64,000 bases of DNA from Puccinia triticina (GCF_026914185.1 NC_070561.1:310001-374000); one strand, 5' to 3'. Shown: positions 11,100 through 22,590, counted from the first letter of the stretch. Numbers and translations are program-made. Notes: a model not told the origin generated them from the sequence alone.

Positions 11100-12480
11100 T
11101 TATTCATTTCCGTAGGAAGCAGAAGGGGGTCGAGGAGGCGGCGCGGGCAAGCAGGTTCTTGCACGGATGTGGTTTTGGGTTTGTCAGAACGGTGCCCAGT
11201 TGGTCTTGGATGGGGGCCGAGGCGGGTAGAGGCACGGCCTGAGGGCGCAAGCGGACGGAGGGGCTGTAGCAAGAAGACTCAGCACACAACTCCTCGTCGG
11301 CTGACACATGCCCAGCGCGCATTCCACCATCACTTGGGCCACCAAGTGGCCGGCAGGCGCCGCCGCGGGCTCTTCTGTCTGGGCGTCCAGCGCGTGACCT
11401 CCACAGCCGTGTCCAAGATCTCGCGCAGCGTCGGAGATAGGTGTCTAGCCGGTGCGCGGCCTCGTTGGGCGTCTAGGGTTTGATGGCGTGGGGGGGGCAG
11501 CCGGGTGAACGGCGTTCCTGCACGGGCACCGCGTAGGGTCTTCGGAGGCTTCAGAAGCCGAGTAGCTCAAGGGCATCGACCGGGGACTCCAGGCCTGGCT
11601 TCACGAGACGGGCGCCTGCGAAATCTGCAGGCCACACAGATGGTCAGTGGCGCGGGAGGGGGCTTCATCGATGGGGGCACTGAGCTTGAGGGATCTTGGC
11701 GAGCTTGAGAGCCGCACGGGGCACAGGATTGTCTTCCGCTGATACCGGATGGTTGAGTGCATGCTTAGGCTGATGGATGTTCTCAAGCCGATTGCCGAGC
11801 GCGGTGCGGGGCGCAGGCGGCGCTTGTTGGAGCTGGCAAAGAGGCCGACATAGTGTTGCCAGAGCGGGCCGTCGGCTCTGGACTCGACGAGACACAGGCA
11901 GGCGTAAGGGCAGCCGCAGGGTTTTTGGGCGGCGGAAGAAGAGCAGCCGGGTGCGCGGGGTGGGAGGCGAGTCCGTCCGGATAGCCGTGCACGGCGGGAG
12001 ACCGGGCGGGGCGAGAAGCTGGTTGGGGGTGGCTGGCAAGGTCGTTGGCGCGCAACCAGAGAAGCACGTTGTCGAAGCGCTCGGCGGCCGCGGCCAGCAG
12101 GAACCCCAGGGCACCCACTCAGGCTTTGCGGAGAAGCTGAGGCTCAGCGTGGAGTCGGACACGTGGAAGGGGTTGACGGCGAGCATCAGCCGCGTTGGCT
12201 TGCAATTGTCAAGTGAGATATGAGATGGAGGTGGTGGCGATGAGGAGAAGACAATTAGGAATTGCTCGCGTGGAGGATGAATCTTGCGAGGCAAAGTTCA
12301 GAACACTTGGCGAAAACCGAAGGGCCGGAAGAACCGGAAGAAGCCAACAATGGAGCGCGCAAGGTAGCCGCCCGTCTGGAATCCGGGCCGAGGCGTTCGG
12401 CCATTCGGGCGCTTCAAGTTCTTGCTTCAGCACCAGCTTTGATTTGAGCCTCAATCGAACAACAAATGAAGTCGTGTAGC
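11100..12480. other. GC-rich block with overlapping open frames, function unknown
   Basis: Clearly more GC-rich than its surroundings, with long overlapping open frames on both strands (for example 11665-12294 and 11783-12118 on minus, 11777-12223 on plus). The frames are Pro/Ala/Arg-rich, as expected from GC-rich non-coding DNA, and no domain is recognisable. It could be a degraded gag-like or captured gene segment. I do not call a gene. Confidence 0.3.
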
Positions 12481-12779
12481 TGCTTGTCCAATCAACGAAT
12501 AAGAGAGCCCAAATGTTGTATTAGCGGCGGGTGATTTGATGGGATCCAGTGCAGATTCTAGAACACCTGCATGGGTCTTTGATTCTTGATAAAACATAAG
12601 AAAAAGACTAGTCGAGCAAGCAAGCCGAGTCGTGTTGACCCGTTCAAGTTAGCTGGTGGATGACCATCTAAGAAATGAGTATCAAGTTCCTGTGCCCGGT
12701 TAGCAGGACTAATAGTCCCAGTTAGCAGATATAGAGACACAGACAATTCAAGGAGGGAGGCCCCGGTAATTCGAGTGTT

Positions 12780-13270
12780 TTGCCTTATGTACCTGGTGTG
12801 ATCCTACTCTGCAATTGCGTCGGGTCCTCTGACAGAGATTGCATCGGCGGAAATTGATGTTATATCGACCGGGAGCGGGTTCGCATCAAGCAAAAGCGGA
12901 GTTGTGTCGCCCAAGGGCGAGGTTGCATCGTGCCATACCGTTGTAGTCTTGTCAACACCGATCCAAAAACGCCCCCTGCCAATTTTGAGTCAACTATGGC
13001 GTCGCTGATGGCCGATGCAATCTCGCCTTGGGCCAATGTTGAGTCGGAGGTAATTTGAGTGGGTATAAAACTTGGTTGACATGACGTCAACCAAGAGTTG
13101 TGTCGGTGGGGTGCCCGGCGATGTTACATCGCCACCGTCCCTTTTGAAATCGGACCACGGCGATGTACAATCTGCCATCGTCAATGTAACATTGCAAGAC
13201 AGTTAAGTCGGACGCTTGCACCGATGTAACATTGGTTCAAAACATCTGATGTAAGCGCGGATGTAGCCAA
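12780..13270. repeat. spaced degenerate GATGTTACATC-type motif
   Basis: Variants of (C)GATGTTACATCG recur every few tens of bases in both orientations: GATGTTATATCG near 12861, the near-palindrome GGCGATGTTACATCGCC at about 13118, CAATGTAACATTG near 13180 and GATGTAACATTGG near 13222. GTTGCATCG/GATGCAATC relatives lie between them. No gene seen. Confidence 0.4.
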
Positions 13271-13523
13271 CCGACACAATCATATTGGCAGTGTCCGTAC
13301 TGATAATGTGAGAAGATTTGGCTAATAAAACATTTATTTCAGTAAAAGAAAATAAAGAAATACAATCGAAACAGTTTTACCTAATAAAACAGGAACTAAG
13401 ATTGAGAATGAGAATAATAGATACCAGAACCAAAAATACACACTAGGACTTTCAAGCTAATGATAAAATAAGGGTGATCAGGTATTCTGGAAAAAAACGG
13501 TCAGAAAGAAGAAAAAGAGAATA

Positions 13524-13723
13524 GGGGGTTTCAAACATGGTGCAGGTCCTGTTTCAGGAACCCCAAATTCAGGAAATTGGTGCAACTGCAAGACACCCTG
13601 CATACATGGACCCAATTTTACCCAAAAAACATGCAGAAATAATTCAAAAATTCTTTGTGCAGGAACTTTGTTTTCCTGGATTGGGTTTCCTGAACTGGGA
13701 CCTGCACCATGTTTGAAACCCCC
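13524..13723. mobile_element. 200-bp MITE with long TIRs, TA target
   Basis: Terminal inverted repeats start GGGGGTTTCAAACATGGTGC and stay paired for about 27 bp perfectly, then imperfectly further inward. TA flanks both ends (13522-13523 and 13724-13725), as for Tc1/mariner-type insertions. No coding sequence. Confidence 0.88.
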
Positions 13724-13725
13724 TA

Positions 13726-14356
13726 ATGGAATAAGAACCTGTGGACAGCGGTGTGAAGCCCCCGCGTTCCGCGGGGTTTCACAAGGACAATCACAGGCAC
13801 ATTCCCCGCTCGACTATATCCTCCGGTCCTCGCACTTCTCCTAGCCGGCAGAGATCCCTGACTCACATCTCTCCCGGCTAGGTAAGCCGTTCCCCAGTTT
13901 CCTTTTCTTCTTCCCTTCCTTTTCCCCTTCCTTCTCCCCTTCCTTCTTCCCTTTCTCTATCCCTGGTTGTATGTACTCATCAGAGAGATCCCTGACTCAC
14001 ATCTCTCCCGGCTAGGTTTTTCCTTTCTCCCTGAGCAATACATAGCCCCGTGAACCAGACTTCCCTCGAGGTTCACCCTCTGCGCCCCCACTCGGACAGA
14101 CAGTGAAGGACCCCAAATTGGAGTCCTTACAAGCGGGCCTAGACTGAGGACCTCAACGAGTAAACCGCGGACACGACAAAGGATGAAGTTGAATGGTCGC
14201 GGGTTGAGGAGTGGTGGTTGAGATGAGCAAGGAAAGATTGATGGACGGTCAACAGAGTCCTAATTCAACATCAACGTCCGACATTTTAGTGGTTCGTTCC
14301 TGTTCTTTGGAGAAACCATACCAATAATGTGTTAAAATTACTCAGGTGAAAAGAAT
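13726..14356. other. unassigned, with a duplicated pyrimidine-rich segment
   Basis: The phrase GAGATCCCTGACTCACATCT followed by CTCCCGGCTAGG occurs twice (about 13849 and 13985). The space between is rich in TTCC runs. No gene recognised. Confidence 0.4.
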
Positions 14357-14431
14357 TGTGTGTTGTGGGATTTGAACCCACAACCTTCTATATTCATGAG
14401 AGCTGCTCTTATACCACTGAGCTAAACACAC
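14357..14431 (-). tRNA. tRNA-like gene or pseudogene, isotype uncertain
   Basis: The minus strand folds as a 75-nt tRNA: acceptor stem GTGTGTT/AACACAC (7 of 7 pairs), TA at positions 8-9, D stem GCTC/GAGC (4 of 4), T stem GTGGG/CCCAC (5 of 5) with T-loop TTCAAAT, and discriminator A. The anticodon arm is poor: in the best register (loop ATGAATA, which would read GAA, Phe) only three central pairs form, and position 37 is not a purine. A- and B-box-like internal promoter segments are present (TAGCTCAGTGG, GGTTCAAATCC). Either a degenerate tRNA or a tRNA-derived repeat. Confidence 0.5.
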
Positions 14432-14929
14432 AGTTGGTCTTACTGGTGATATTTGGATATTAGATCATATAGCTTGGCCCCTCAAATGGAGCTTGAAGCA
14501 TATATTCCAACAGGTTTAGCCACGGCCAACCCATCCAACCGCCCGCAGTGCTGGATGGGTCGGGTCAAGGGGGGCCCAAACACTCTTTGACACAATCCAA
14601 TGCTGCGGTTGAACTCTGGGTGGACACGAGCTTAACTAAGCCAACACTTGTGGTGAGTGGGTCTGGGTGGCAGCCCAGTCTCACCAGAGAGGCTTACGTG
14701 CAAAAGCACAAAGCTTGCGTGAGCCAAGCGTGATATAGAGTCCTGTTTTAACAGTCTCTCTTCTCGCGTCTACGCCACTCACCCCAATTTTTTGTTGTTT
14801 TGTTTTTCTGACTGTTTGCCATGTCAGTTATTTTTTCATATTTTTTTTATTGTTGTTTTCACATTCCATCATTTTTGAAAACCGATTGCAAGAAATTTGA
14901 AGAAATTCTGTGATTTAATTAAGAGGAAA
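14432..14929. other. unassigned sequence
   Basis: A small open frame (14548-14733) has no motif. The right half is T-rich. Nothing supported. Confidence 0.4.
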
Positions 14930-15350
14930 CAATGGTGGGTCAGCTACGCTAACCGTAGCGTTAGCGTGGCGTAGCGTAGCGGAATTCCGCTCAATTTTAG
15001 TGTAGCGTTAGCGGAATTGCGCCTTCTCTGCGCTAACGCTACGCGCAAAGGGTGCGCAGCTAATTTAGCTGTTAGCGTAGCGTTAGCGCAGATGCGCGCA
15101 ATTGCGCTAACGCTACAAACGCAGGGCGCAAAATAGCGCGCGCTACGGTGTGCCACAATGCTTTTAGCTGAAAAAAGGCCTTTTTTCCGCTAAAAGCGCT
15201 GTAGCGCAGCGTAGCGTAGCGTAGCGTAGCGTAGCGTAGCGTAGTGACTGTAGCGGCGCGCTAATACTAACAAACAATTGGCGCGCTGTTAGCGCCGCTG
15301 AAAATTAGCGCAGCGTAGCGGCACTAACAGCGCGCTAACGCTACTCAAAA
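14930..15350. mobile_element. CAAC/CGCTA-rich TIR element, truncated copy B
   Basis: Collinear with the reverse complement of 3718-4193. Shared landmarks in order are GGGTC(A)GCTACGCTAACC at the left end, GCGCAGCTA-TTTAGCTG, GCAGATGCGCGCAATTGCGC, CTTTTTTCCGCTAAAAGCGC, and ATTGG(C/T)GCGCTGTTAGCGC near the right. The final 50 or so bases and the second CAAC end are missing, so no target duplication can be seen. It contains a run of seven TAGCG pentamers at 15203-15243. Confidence 0.85.
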
Positions 15351-16973
15351 TGTAACTAAACTAAGCTGCATATGTAGGTAGAGGAGAAAAGAAATCTTGG
15401 AAGTCAACCGAGTTCATCACCTGACAGATGTATGAAACCTTTGATGCCTGGGTTGTCAGGTCGGTGGTTCGGTCGGGGGGAGGGTGCATCTTGAATTGTT
15501 GGGATACTGAGTATTGCGGAGGGGAGTCAGACTAGCAAGACTGTGAAAAACAATCAATCATCTGGGTCAGGTCCCAAACAAATGAACAAAATGTTACAAA
15601 AACCAAATGGATGGGCGACGGCATGGGTGAGCCAAAGAGAAGTCCACTCACTCGTCTGTTTTTCTTTTGGGCAGGTTGGTTTGCAGATCCGGGTGGGCAG
15701 GCTTGTCCGGCTAGTTTAGGCTCAGGTCTGGCTAGGTCAGCCTTGGGTCCAGTCAAGCTGTCCGTATTCTGATTGAGTGATAGGATGGAGGGAAGGGGTG
15801 GGGTGTATGCGGATTTACAGAATTTGCTGTGTGATATGAGCCTCTTGGTAGTTCCATCACCAATGTCCCCGTTGAAAATTTAGGAGCAACTAGAAGGTTT
15901 TATTTCCTTTTTTTGGTTTTACTTGTATGTACAATGATGAGACAAAAAAAACGGAATCTTAAGGGAAGGAGTTCTACCTAGAAGCAGCACGAGGGCAGGC
16001 GCTTGTCTTTGGTAGAGTTCTTCCTGGTTGCTGTCTTTGAGCCGAAGCAATGGCGGTGTGTTGTCTGGGAGCAGTGCAAGGGTGCCGATTACATGCTCCA
16101 ATGTTAGCTTTTATTTCTCCCGCTGCGTCTGTTTGTTAATCTATTGAGCTCACCGGAGCAGGGGCCAGCTATCTAAGGAGCTTGGTCTTAGCCTTTCTAT
16201 ACGGGTGAGCTTCTTGGTTTCCTGCTTGTCAAACAGTGTTCGCTACAAGTCAGTCTGCTGTTTTGGTTCTGCTATTCCTCAAGGGAAGGTCTACTCACCG
16301 AGTTCGGCGGTGGCTGCAATCCTGTCTAGCAGTGATTGTTGGTTCTGGTTACCAATGCGGTCTGCAAGGGATCTACAAGCGTAAAGTTGGTTAGCTATTG
16401 CTCAGACTTTAACTCTCCTTGAGGTACGTACTTAGACGCTGAGCTTAACTCTAATCTTCCCTTTTCGGTTCCCGATGCGGTCGCCGTATCTGCGAGTGAT
16501 CAAGCGGAGCTTGTCAGCTAGAGAATGAGTTAGGTTCTGGACTGCAGAGGGGTCTTACCTCTTTGCGCAGCTGGGTCTGGGTTTGCTTCTAGCCACGCCA
16601 GCTTCCTCAAAGGTTGCTGGGGGTCTGGGTCTAGGTTCTGCTGTAGCTGCACTAGCTTCCTTAAAGGTTGCTGCGGGCCTAGCTCTGTATTCTCACACCC
16701 GTTAAGCATAAATATTCTTGTAGTGTGAGTGCGCTCGGGCCCTGTCATACAAGCCTTGAGACCCAAAGTTCAGAATCTTGACTTTGGATTTTTTTTTCAC
16801 TAGTTACAAATACAATGTTGTAGTAAAAAAAATACAGAAAAATCCAGAAGATGTAGATGTATGACATAGCAAAACCTAGAAAGGATCCATTGATTATTCG
16901 AGGTGTGGTGATGCACACAAGGCCGCTCCCAACCATTCCTTAGAATCTGCTCACGCCAGGAATGTGCAGCATG
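15351..16973. other. unassigned intergenic sequence
   Basis: No gene recognised. A direct repeat of about 60 bp at 16560-16690 (the phrase AGCTTCCT(C/T)AAAGGTTGCTG appears twice) creates a short repetitive minus-strand frame. Confidence 0.4.
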
Positions 16974-17059
16974 CAAGTCCCTCCCTCCGGTCGGGGTCGC
17001 TTCGCGACCAGCCAAATGCTGCACAGCCTGCAACGGAGCCTGGGACTTGTGTTAAGTTT
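16974..17059. repeat. short inverted-repeat element, copy 3, with central hairpin
   Basis: CAAGTCCCTC at the left and GGGACTTGTGTTAAGTTT at the right form the ends. The interior has a perfect small hairpin GGTCGC-TT-CGCGACC near 17000. Ends match the other four copies, and copies 4 and 5 have a comparable central hairpin. Confidence 0.6.
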
Positions 17060-17153
17060 GGGGCGGACAGGTTGGGGCCCACCCGGGCCAACCTTTCGCC
17101 GACCGCGACGTTGGGCCATTGTCAACCCAAGCTCGAATTCAAGCGGTGGTGTA

Positions 17154-17405
17154 CAGCAGGCCCAAAAAGGCTTGCTACTTTTGCTGCAAACTTGAAACTT
17201 TTGGCCGCAGTTGCCAAACTTTGCGCAGCTGATATCGGCTGTGCGCATGGACCGTGCTTGGGGGATCCCGGGGTAGCTTGCCACCAATCCATCCGACCGC
17301 CAACTACCGCCCTCGACCCACTACCCACTACACCCATTACCCACCACCGCCAACACCAACTTCAAGGCCACAACGACTGTGATTGGAACCAGACAAATTG
17401 ATCCC
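17154..17405 (+). repeat. left TIR of the Tc1/mariner element
   Basis: Pairs with 21457-21662 in inverted orientation. The outer segment (CAGCAGGCCC to GTGCTTGGGGGATC) is nearly identical. The inner part is a CCA/CAC-rich stretch ending in TGTGATTGGAAC...AATTGATCCCGC, matched more loosely on the right. Confidence 0.85.
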
Positions 17406-17939
17406 GCACGGCGATTGGAACAATTGGTTGCCGGTCTCGCTTCCATTTTTGCTCGCTCTGAATCATAACCGGGTCGCAACCCCTGGTAAGTCCAATTCAC
17501 ACTGGCCCCAACTCAATTGTTATGCTGTTCACGGCTTGTATGGCGGACCCAATCAAGCATATGCGGGTGGGACGGCATGCAAGCTATTGCGGTTACAATT
17601 CCATCATGATATTTCCGAAAAGGAACAGATAGCTGACAACAATTGGAAAGATCCATCCAGCGCAGCATTGAGTCAATCCCATTGGCTGATCCAGCACATG
17701 TAAGTGTTCTTTCTGTGGTTCTCTGTGCTTCTCTCAAGTCTCCTGCTGAAATACTGCACTCACCCCCATGGCAGTTGGAATAAGTCAGATCAATCCTACC
17801 CAGCAATCAGAACGTTTCAGTGCTGCATCAAATTGATCCCATAATCCGACCTATCTAAAACACGTGAGCCACCTCCACTGCCACCTTCATCACCACCAGA
17901 TTAATCTCATCTTCTCAAGTACCCCATTGCTGACAGTAA

Positions 17940-19068
17940 TTGTCTTCTCTAGGCTCAATGTTTGTCCTGTATACGGCATCTTTCAAATACGCCGTGGTTT
18001 GGGCCGCCCTTGTGGGGAAGACATTAGCTGAAATCAATCTCTCGAATGGATCAGATATCAGCTTTGATTCCCTGCGACGCTGGTGTGCGTTATATGAAAC
18101 AACTCGGGCTGTTGTCACCAATCCGGCAACCTATCAAACCATTGGTTGACCCTTAGCTCTTGATGGTGAAGAACGCGCATTTCTATTTGGGATGGTCACT
18201 GATCACAACCCAACCATCTACCTAGAAGAAATCCAGGAGGTGTTACTCGAGGAACGCAATACTCAAGTGTCTTTACAAACAATATCGAACAAGCTTCATC
18301 ATCGCCTCCGCATGAGTCAAAAGACAATGAGGAAGGTGAATCCTCATCAAGAACCAATCCAGCAAGCTCATTACATTCTCCTGATGGCCGATTACAACCC
18401 TGAATGCCTTGTCTTCACTGGTATGTTCCTTCTGCTCTCCCTTTTATCCAAGCTTTGGCCATTGGCTTACAAAAGATTCTCCCTGACAGATGAAAGTGGG
18501 GTGTGTCTGGACGGTGTCATTCGTACCCGTGGTTGGGCTCCAGTTGGCAAGAGGACTTCAAGATTTCTGGTGGAACGGGCCACACACCGGTTCAACTTGA
18601 TTCCTGCTGTGGCCCTCAGCGGTCTGGTTGCAAATGTGATTCAGTCAGAAACCGTCAAGCCTGTCGATTTTGAGCATTACTTAGAGCATGTTTTAGTAAG
18701 TTTTTTTCCTCCTCATCTCATCTCTTCTTGCTCTCATTCTGATGACCTTCCTTTTGAAGCTTCCCAACATGAACTCATTCCCAGGACCCTGTAGTGTAAT
18801 AGTGATGGACAATGCACAAATCCATCACAATGGCCAAATTGAGGAGCTTTTCCAGGATTGTGGCTGTCATCTGGTCTATCTTCCCGCCTACTCACCCGAC
18901 ATGAACCCAATTGAAAAGGCTTTCAGTGTCTTAAAGGCCAATTTAAGACAATATGGCGAACTTGACGGCGGCGAAACAGATGGCAAGCAGATTGAGGCTT
19001 TTACTAGGATTAACTTCACCCCCAAGCTCATGCAAAGCCTATTCCAAGGCTCAGGATACACTGACTGA
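17940..19068 (+). pseudogene. Tc1/mariner DD34E transposase, one nonsense codon
   Basis: Cut-and-paste transposase. An N-terminal helix-turn-helix-like region (KYAVVWAALVGKTLAEI ... SLRRW) is followed by the catalytic core: first Asp in FTDESGVCLDG, second in VIVMDNAQIHH, and Glu in YSPDMNPIEKAF, 35 positions after the second Asp (34 residues between, DD34E). Two introns fit GT-AG rules and restore the frame: 18421-18489, joining FT to DESG, and 18696-18759. An in-frame TGA at 18147-18149 sits in a G-stop-P-L context where related transposases have GRPL, so CGA to TGA is likely. The true first exon is uncertain; 17940 is just the first ATG of the open segment. Downstream of the stop everything reads open to 19068. 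Confidence 0.88.
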
Positions 19069-19579
19069 AGATAACTTTAGACTTTCCCCCTCTTGATCTT
19101 GTCTCTCATCTGGAATAGTTCTATTTTTGTCTCTCTTCCCCTCACTTGTTTTCCAACATGACATCAAGTAAAAAAATATGTTGTATTTTTGTCTCTCTTC
19201 CCCGGTGAAATTAAATAAAAAAAAAATCAAACAATCAAGTTGAGAAATTACTGAGTTGCTTGTGCGCCAAGTCGTCACTCATTTTTTGCCTTCCAATATG
19301 AATTACTGCTCATGGTGTGCCAAATTACTCAGTGAGGAATGCAAATGAGTGTAATTCCAATTCAACTTTAAATAATAAAAATAATACATGAGGAAAGAAT
19401 GACTTGGGGAAACAAAAAGGGTTAAACATGATTGAAAATGAAAAGAAAATATACCAATGAAAAAAGGGGAGACTTGAGACTTGATTGGTGGAAAAACTAC
19501 TATAATGCTGTTATACTCACTGGGTTCTAGACCCTCTCATCAAGTGATGAGCATACTTTTTGGCTGAGAATGCAATGGA
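19069..19579. other. AT-rich spacer between the two genes of the transposon
   Basis: Lies between the convergent 3' ends of the transposase and accessory gene. No gene seen. Confidence 0.5.
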
Positions 19580-21247
19580 TTAGGCCGGACCTTTGGGGAT
19601 GCCTTTATTGTGGAGCTCCTGCGTGTCGAACCACTTGAACATTGTCCAATGTGTGATCCCAAGGGCGGTCATTCCCTCTTGGACTTCGGGGGAATTTGGA
19701 TCAACATGTGCAAATCGGAGGAAGTCTTCAATTGTACTAGTATTGTTTGGTGGGGTCGGGGTCCTTGGGGCGTTGAGGGAGCTTGATCCTTGGGACGGAA
19801 CTGAGGGGGCCGGCACGTTCAAGGAGCTTGGCATGTTCATTGGGCTGACCATATTCATTATGTTCGTTGGGGTGCCCATGTTCATGGGATTGTAGAACAT
19901 CCCAGGGCAGTTGAACAGATTGAGGACTGGGGCTGGAGCCGCCGGCGCAGGAGCTGAAACCGGAGGTGGCGGTAGATCCCCCACGGTCCTGAATCAGAAC
20001 TGGTCCGACTGAGGCGGAACCAGCAGAGTGACTTTGCCAGGATTGTTTTGCTTTAAATTTATGTAATGTCAGCTTTGAGTCAAATATTGGGTCAGACTCA
20101 GACCAATATTGACTCACAATTGCTTTGGCCCACGCACTGGCCCGCCCCACAGTCAAATTAAAATACTCGTTTGAGTTGGCTGGATTGATGAAGACGTGGC
20201 CCTCATGGCTCCCAGTGAGGTGCGGGGCGGCTTTGGGAATACTTTCAAGCTGGCTGATCAATTCTGCCAGCGAGGCGGCATTCTGAACTCCTTGAGATGG
20301 GCCATCGGCGGGTGGATTTGCCACAGAACTCGAACCGGTATCCATGGTTGTCCTGAGGTGTTTGTATGCTGATTCTTTCTACAAATTGAATCAAACAGTG
20401 AGCTAAAAATATACTTGACGAAACAAAGTAAGAAAAAAAGTACGGCTTACCTGGGCCAAGCTATTTGGGTCTTGTTGAACCAAGCAACAAACAATTGGGA
20501 GTGTTTTGGAAGCGCCCTCGGCAGCCAAGAGGAATCTTGTGAAGGTTTCCTGACAGTTGATTCGTCTCTTCTGGGCTGCTGCAAAGGGGCCATCATGCAG
20601 GATGATCAAGTTCCATGTGAGCTTCCCTTCATTTTCTTTCGCCTGGGCAAAGAGTCCGGTGCTCTTGTCTTTGTCATTTTGAATTGTCAAAATTGCGGCC
20701 GCCTTGAAACTGTTGATGTTGTAGTTGTGTGAGTCCCAATTAACAACCAATTTTCCAACATCTGCGTTGATTTTTTTGAGTAGTGGAATATTTGGAAGGG
20801 TTTTTTGTCGCTTGCGAGGGTTGCTAAGAGGCGGGGGGGAATGGGAGTGTAAAGGGTGAAATCAATACCGATTGGAACCTCATGGCTGTCCGAAGTTGAA
20901 TGTGAATCTGCCAGGCTTTGCTGAGAGTTGGTAGGCTGGCTTCGATGAGACTGAGTACGCGCTGGTTGAGACTGAGTCCAATCACTTGCTTGGTTTGTTG
21001 CCGGCGATGCCGCACCAAGTATCAAGGGATCCATTACCAATTGTCTATGCTGTTCTCGGTCTGCTGCCGGCAATGCCGGGCCAAAGATAGAGGGATCCAG
21101 TACCAATTGCCTACACTGACTTCTCACAAAGGCTTCACGGCTCCGATCTCGTAGTTCAACTAAATGCCTTGTTCCGTCAAAGAGGGTTGGCAAGTGGCGT
21201 TCCGAGGGTGGGGTCAAAGGGTGATGGAACCATTCGTTGTATTCCAA
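19580..21247 (-). pseudogene. accessory gene of the Tc1/mariner element, function unknown
   Basis: Reads from ATG at 21247 (MEYNEWFHHPLTPPSERHLP). A Gln/Ser-rich stretch is followed by a block containing GKLTWNLIILHDGPF, then a GT-AG intron (20379-20450) and a second exon with Pro/Met-rich repeats. The end is a short compact region containing GITHWTMFKWF and KGIPKGPA. The THW...F...G(I/F)..GPA pattern recalls a C-terminal segment I have seen in basidiomycete hypothetical proteins, but I cannot name a function. Two single-base shifts in homopolymers (a T7 run near 20772 and a C5 run near 19980) break the frame. They may be decay or sequencing error. It lies inside the TIRs and points towards the transposase. 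Confidence 0.7.
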
Positions 21248-21456
21248 TGGAGAGATAGAACACTCATGTGATTGAGTATTTATATTGGTTTGAATTGTGG
21301 TGATAGTGACGGGTGGAGAGCCATCAGCTTGATCTGATGGTGGTGATACGCACAGAGGGATGATGGGAAAGAGAAAACTTACTTATGTTAGAATGGTTGT
21401 ATTTTCCAAGCTGATTGGTTTGATGTGTCACTAGAACTGTCCGATTCCTGGGCGGG

Positions 21457-21662
21457 ATTGATTTGGCTGTTTCCAATTACAGTAGCGTTGGCTGTGTGGC
21501 TGGTGGCTGGTGGCTGGTGGTTGCTTGCGGGCCTGCAGGCCTGGTGCAGATCCCCCAAGCACGGTCCGCGCGCACGGCCGATTTCAGCTGCGCAAAGTTT
21601 GGCAACTGCGGCCAAAAGTTTCAAGTTTGCGGCAAAAGTAGCAAGCCTTTTTGGGCCTGCTG
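21457..21662 (-). repeat. right TIR of the Tc1/mariner element
   Basis: Inverted partner of 17154-17405, ending at TA 21663-21664. Confidence 0.85.
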
Positions 21663-21664
21663 TA

Positions 21665-22590
21665 CACGCCGGGGGTACTTCTTACCGCGAGGCAGTGTGG
21701 ATCCAACGGGTGACACCAGATTGGTGAAACCAATGTGGAATTCACCGTGCCCCCGGCAATTGTGGGCTCCCCATTGGAAATGGACAGGGTTATTGGATCC
21801 TTGTTGCTCCGACAAGAAAACTTCAGTGGACTCTACACAAGTCAATTTATTTGCGGTGGAGTCCACCAGAGTAGCTTTTGTGTGCCGTGGAAGCCACACT
21901 TCTCAATTTCTGTGATGCTGATTCCACAGTTGTTCTGCTTATGCTTATACACATGCTTGTAGCGCGGCCATGGTGCATTGTGGGTCTCATCACTGTCAAA
22001 CTGCTCCACCCGGTTAGGTTTACTTTGCAAAAAAACAACAAAGTCCCCTTGTGGCAAGGTAAGCCCTGATTAACCCCGACTCAACCAGCAGCACCATCGC
22101 CTCCAGCACGCCCGGATCACACACCCAGCCAGCAGCAGCAGCAGCCCCCAGCCAACCACTGCCCAACGTTACCCACTCCCACAGCCCTTGTCTGGCTCGC
22201 CCGGGGAGTCCTGCCAATGAGGACCACCCCCAGCCAGCCAATCAACTTCTTCTGGAGATGGGTAAACATTTTATCCATCCCCACCCACTTTCCGGCCGTA
22301 CACCTCTTCCGCCAGCGCGAAGAGCTTCGCTTGGCTGACAAAGACTTTTTGTGGGCGTCCAGAGGTTCGAGCTCGGGTTGAGAAGCGAGGAAGGCTCGAC
22401 CAACCGGTCCATTTCGCGTAACTGAGTTCTGCGGGCCTTATTGGAGCTCAGATGGAGATGGTCAGCAACTTTTTTAGCCTTCCCCTGAGCAAGAGTGCCC
22501 GTGATAGACATAATAGGTTTCTTGCCGACGGGACCGGGACCGAATGCGGGCGCTGAGGCGGTAAAGTTAGCTGTTCCAGTTCCAGCGGGA
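21665..22590. other. unassigned, with a CAG microsatellite
   Basis: No gene clearly supported. A short AGC/CAG run lies near 22130. The minus-strand open frame 22242-22637 may be a decayed continuation of the receiver-domain fragment to its right, but it lacks the expected receiver motifs. Confidence 0.35.

Larger units (their letters stand above)
17154..21662. mobile_element. Tc1/mariner (DD34E) transposon with two divergent-strand genes
   Basis: 4509 bp flanked by TA (17152-17153 and 21663-21664). Inverted ends begin CAGCAGGCCCAAAAAGGCTT. The outer roughly 120 bp of the two ends are almost identical and weaker similarity continues to about 250 bp. The plus strand carries a DDE transposase (17940-19068, one internal stop). 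The minus strand carries a second, spliced gene (21247-19580, two frameshifts). Carriage of a second gene is unusual for Tc1/mariner elements, which normally encode only a transposase. Confidence 0.9.

Noticed and set aside
11169..12447. Overlapping open frames in the GC-rich block
   Set aside because: Low-complexity Pro/Ala/Arg composition in several frames at once, no domain and no convincing splice structure.
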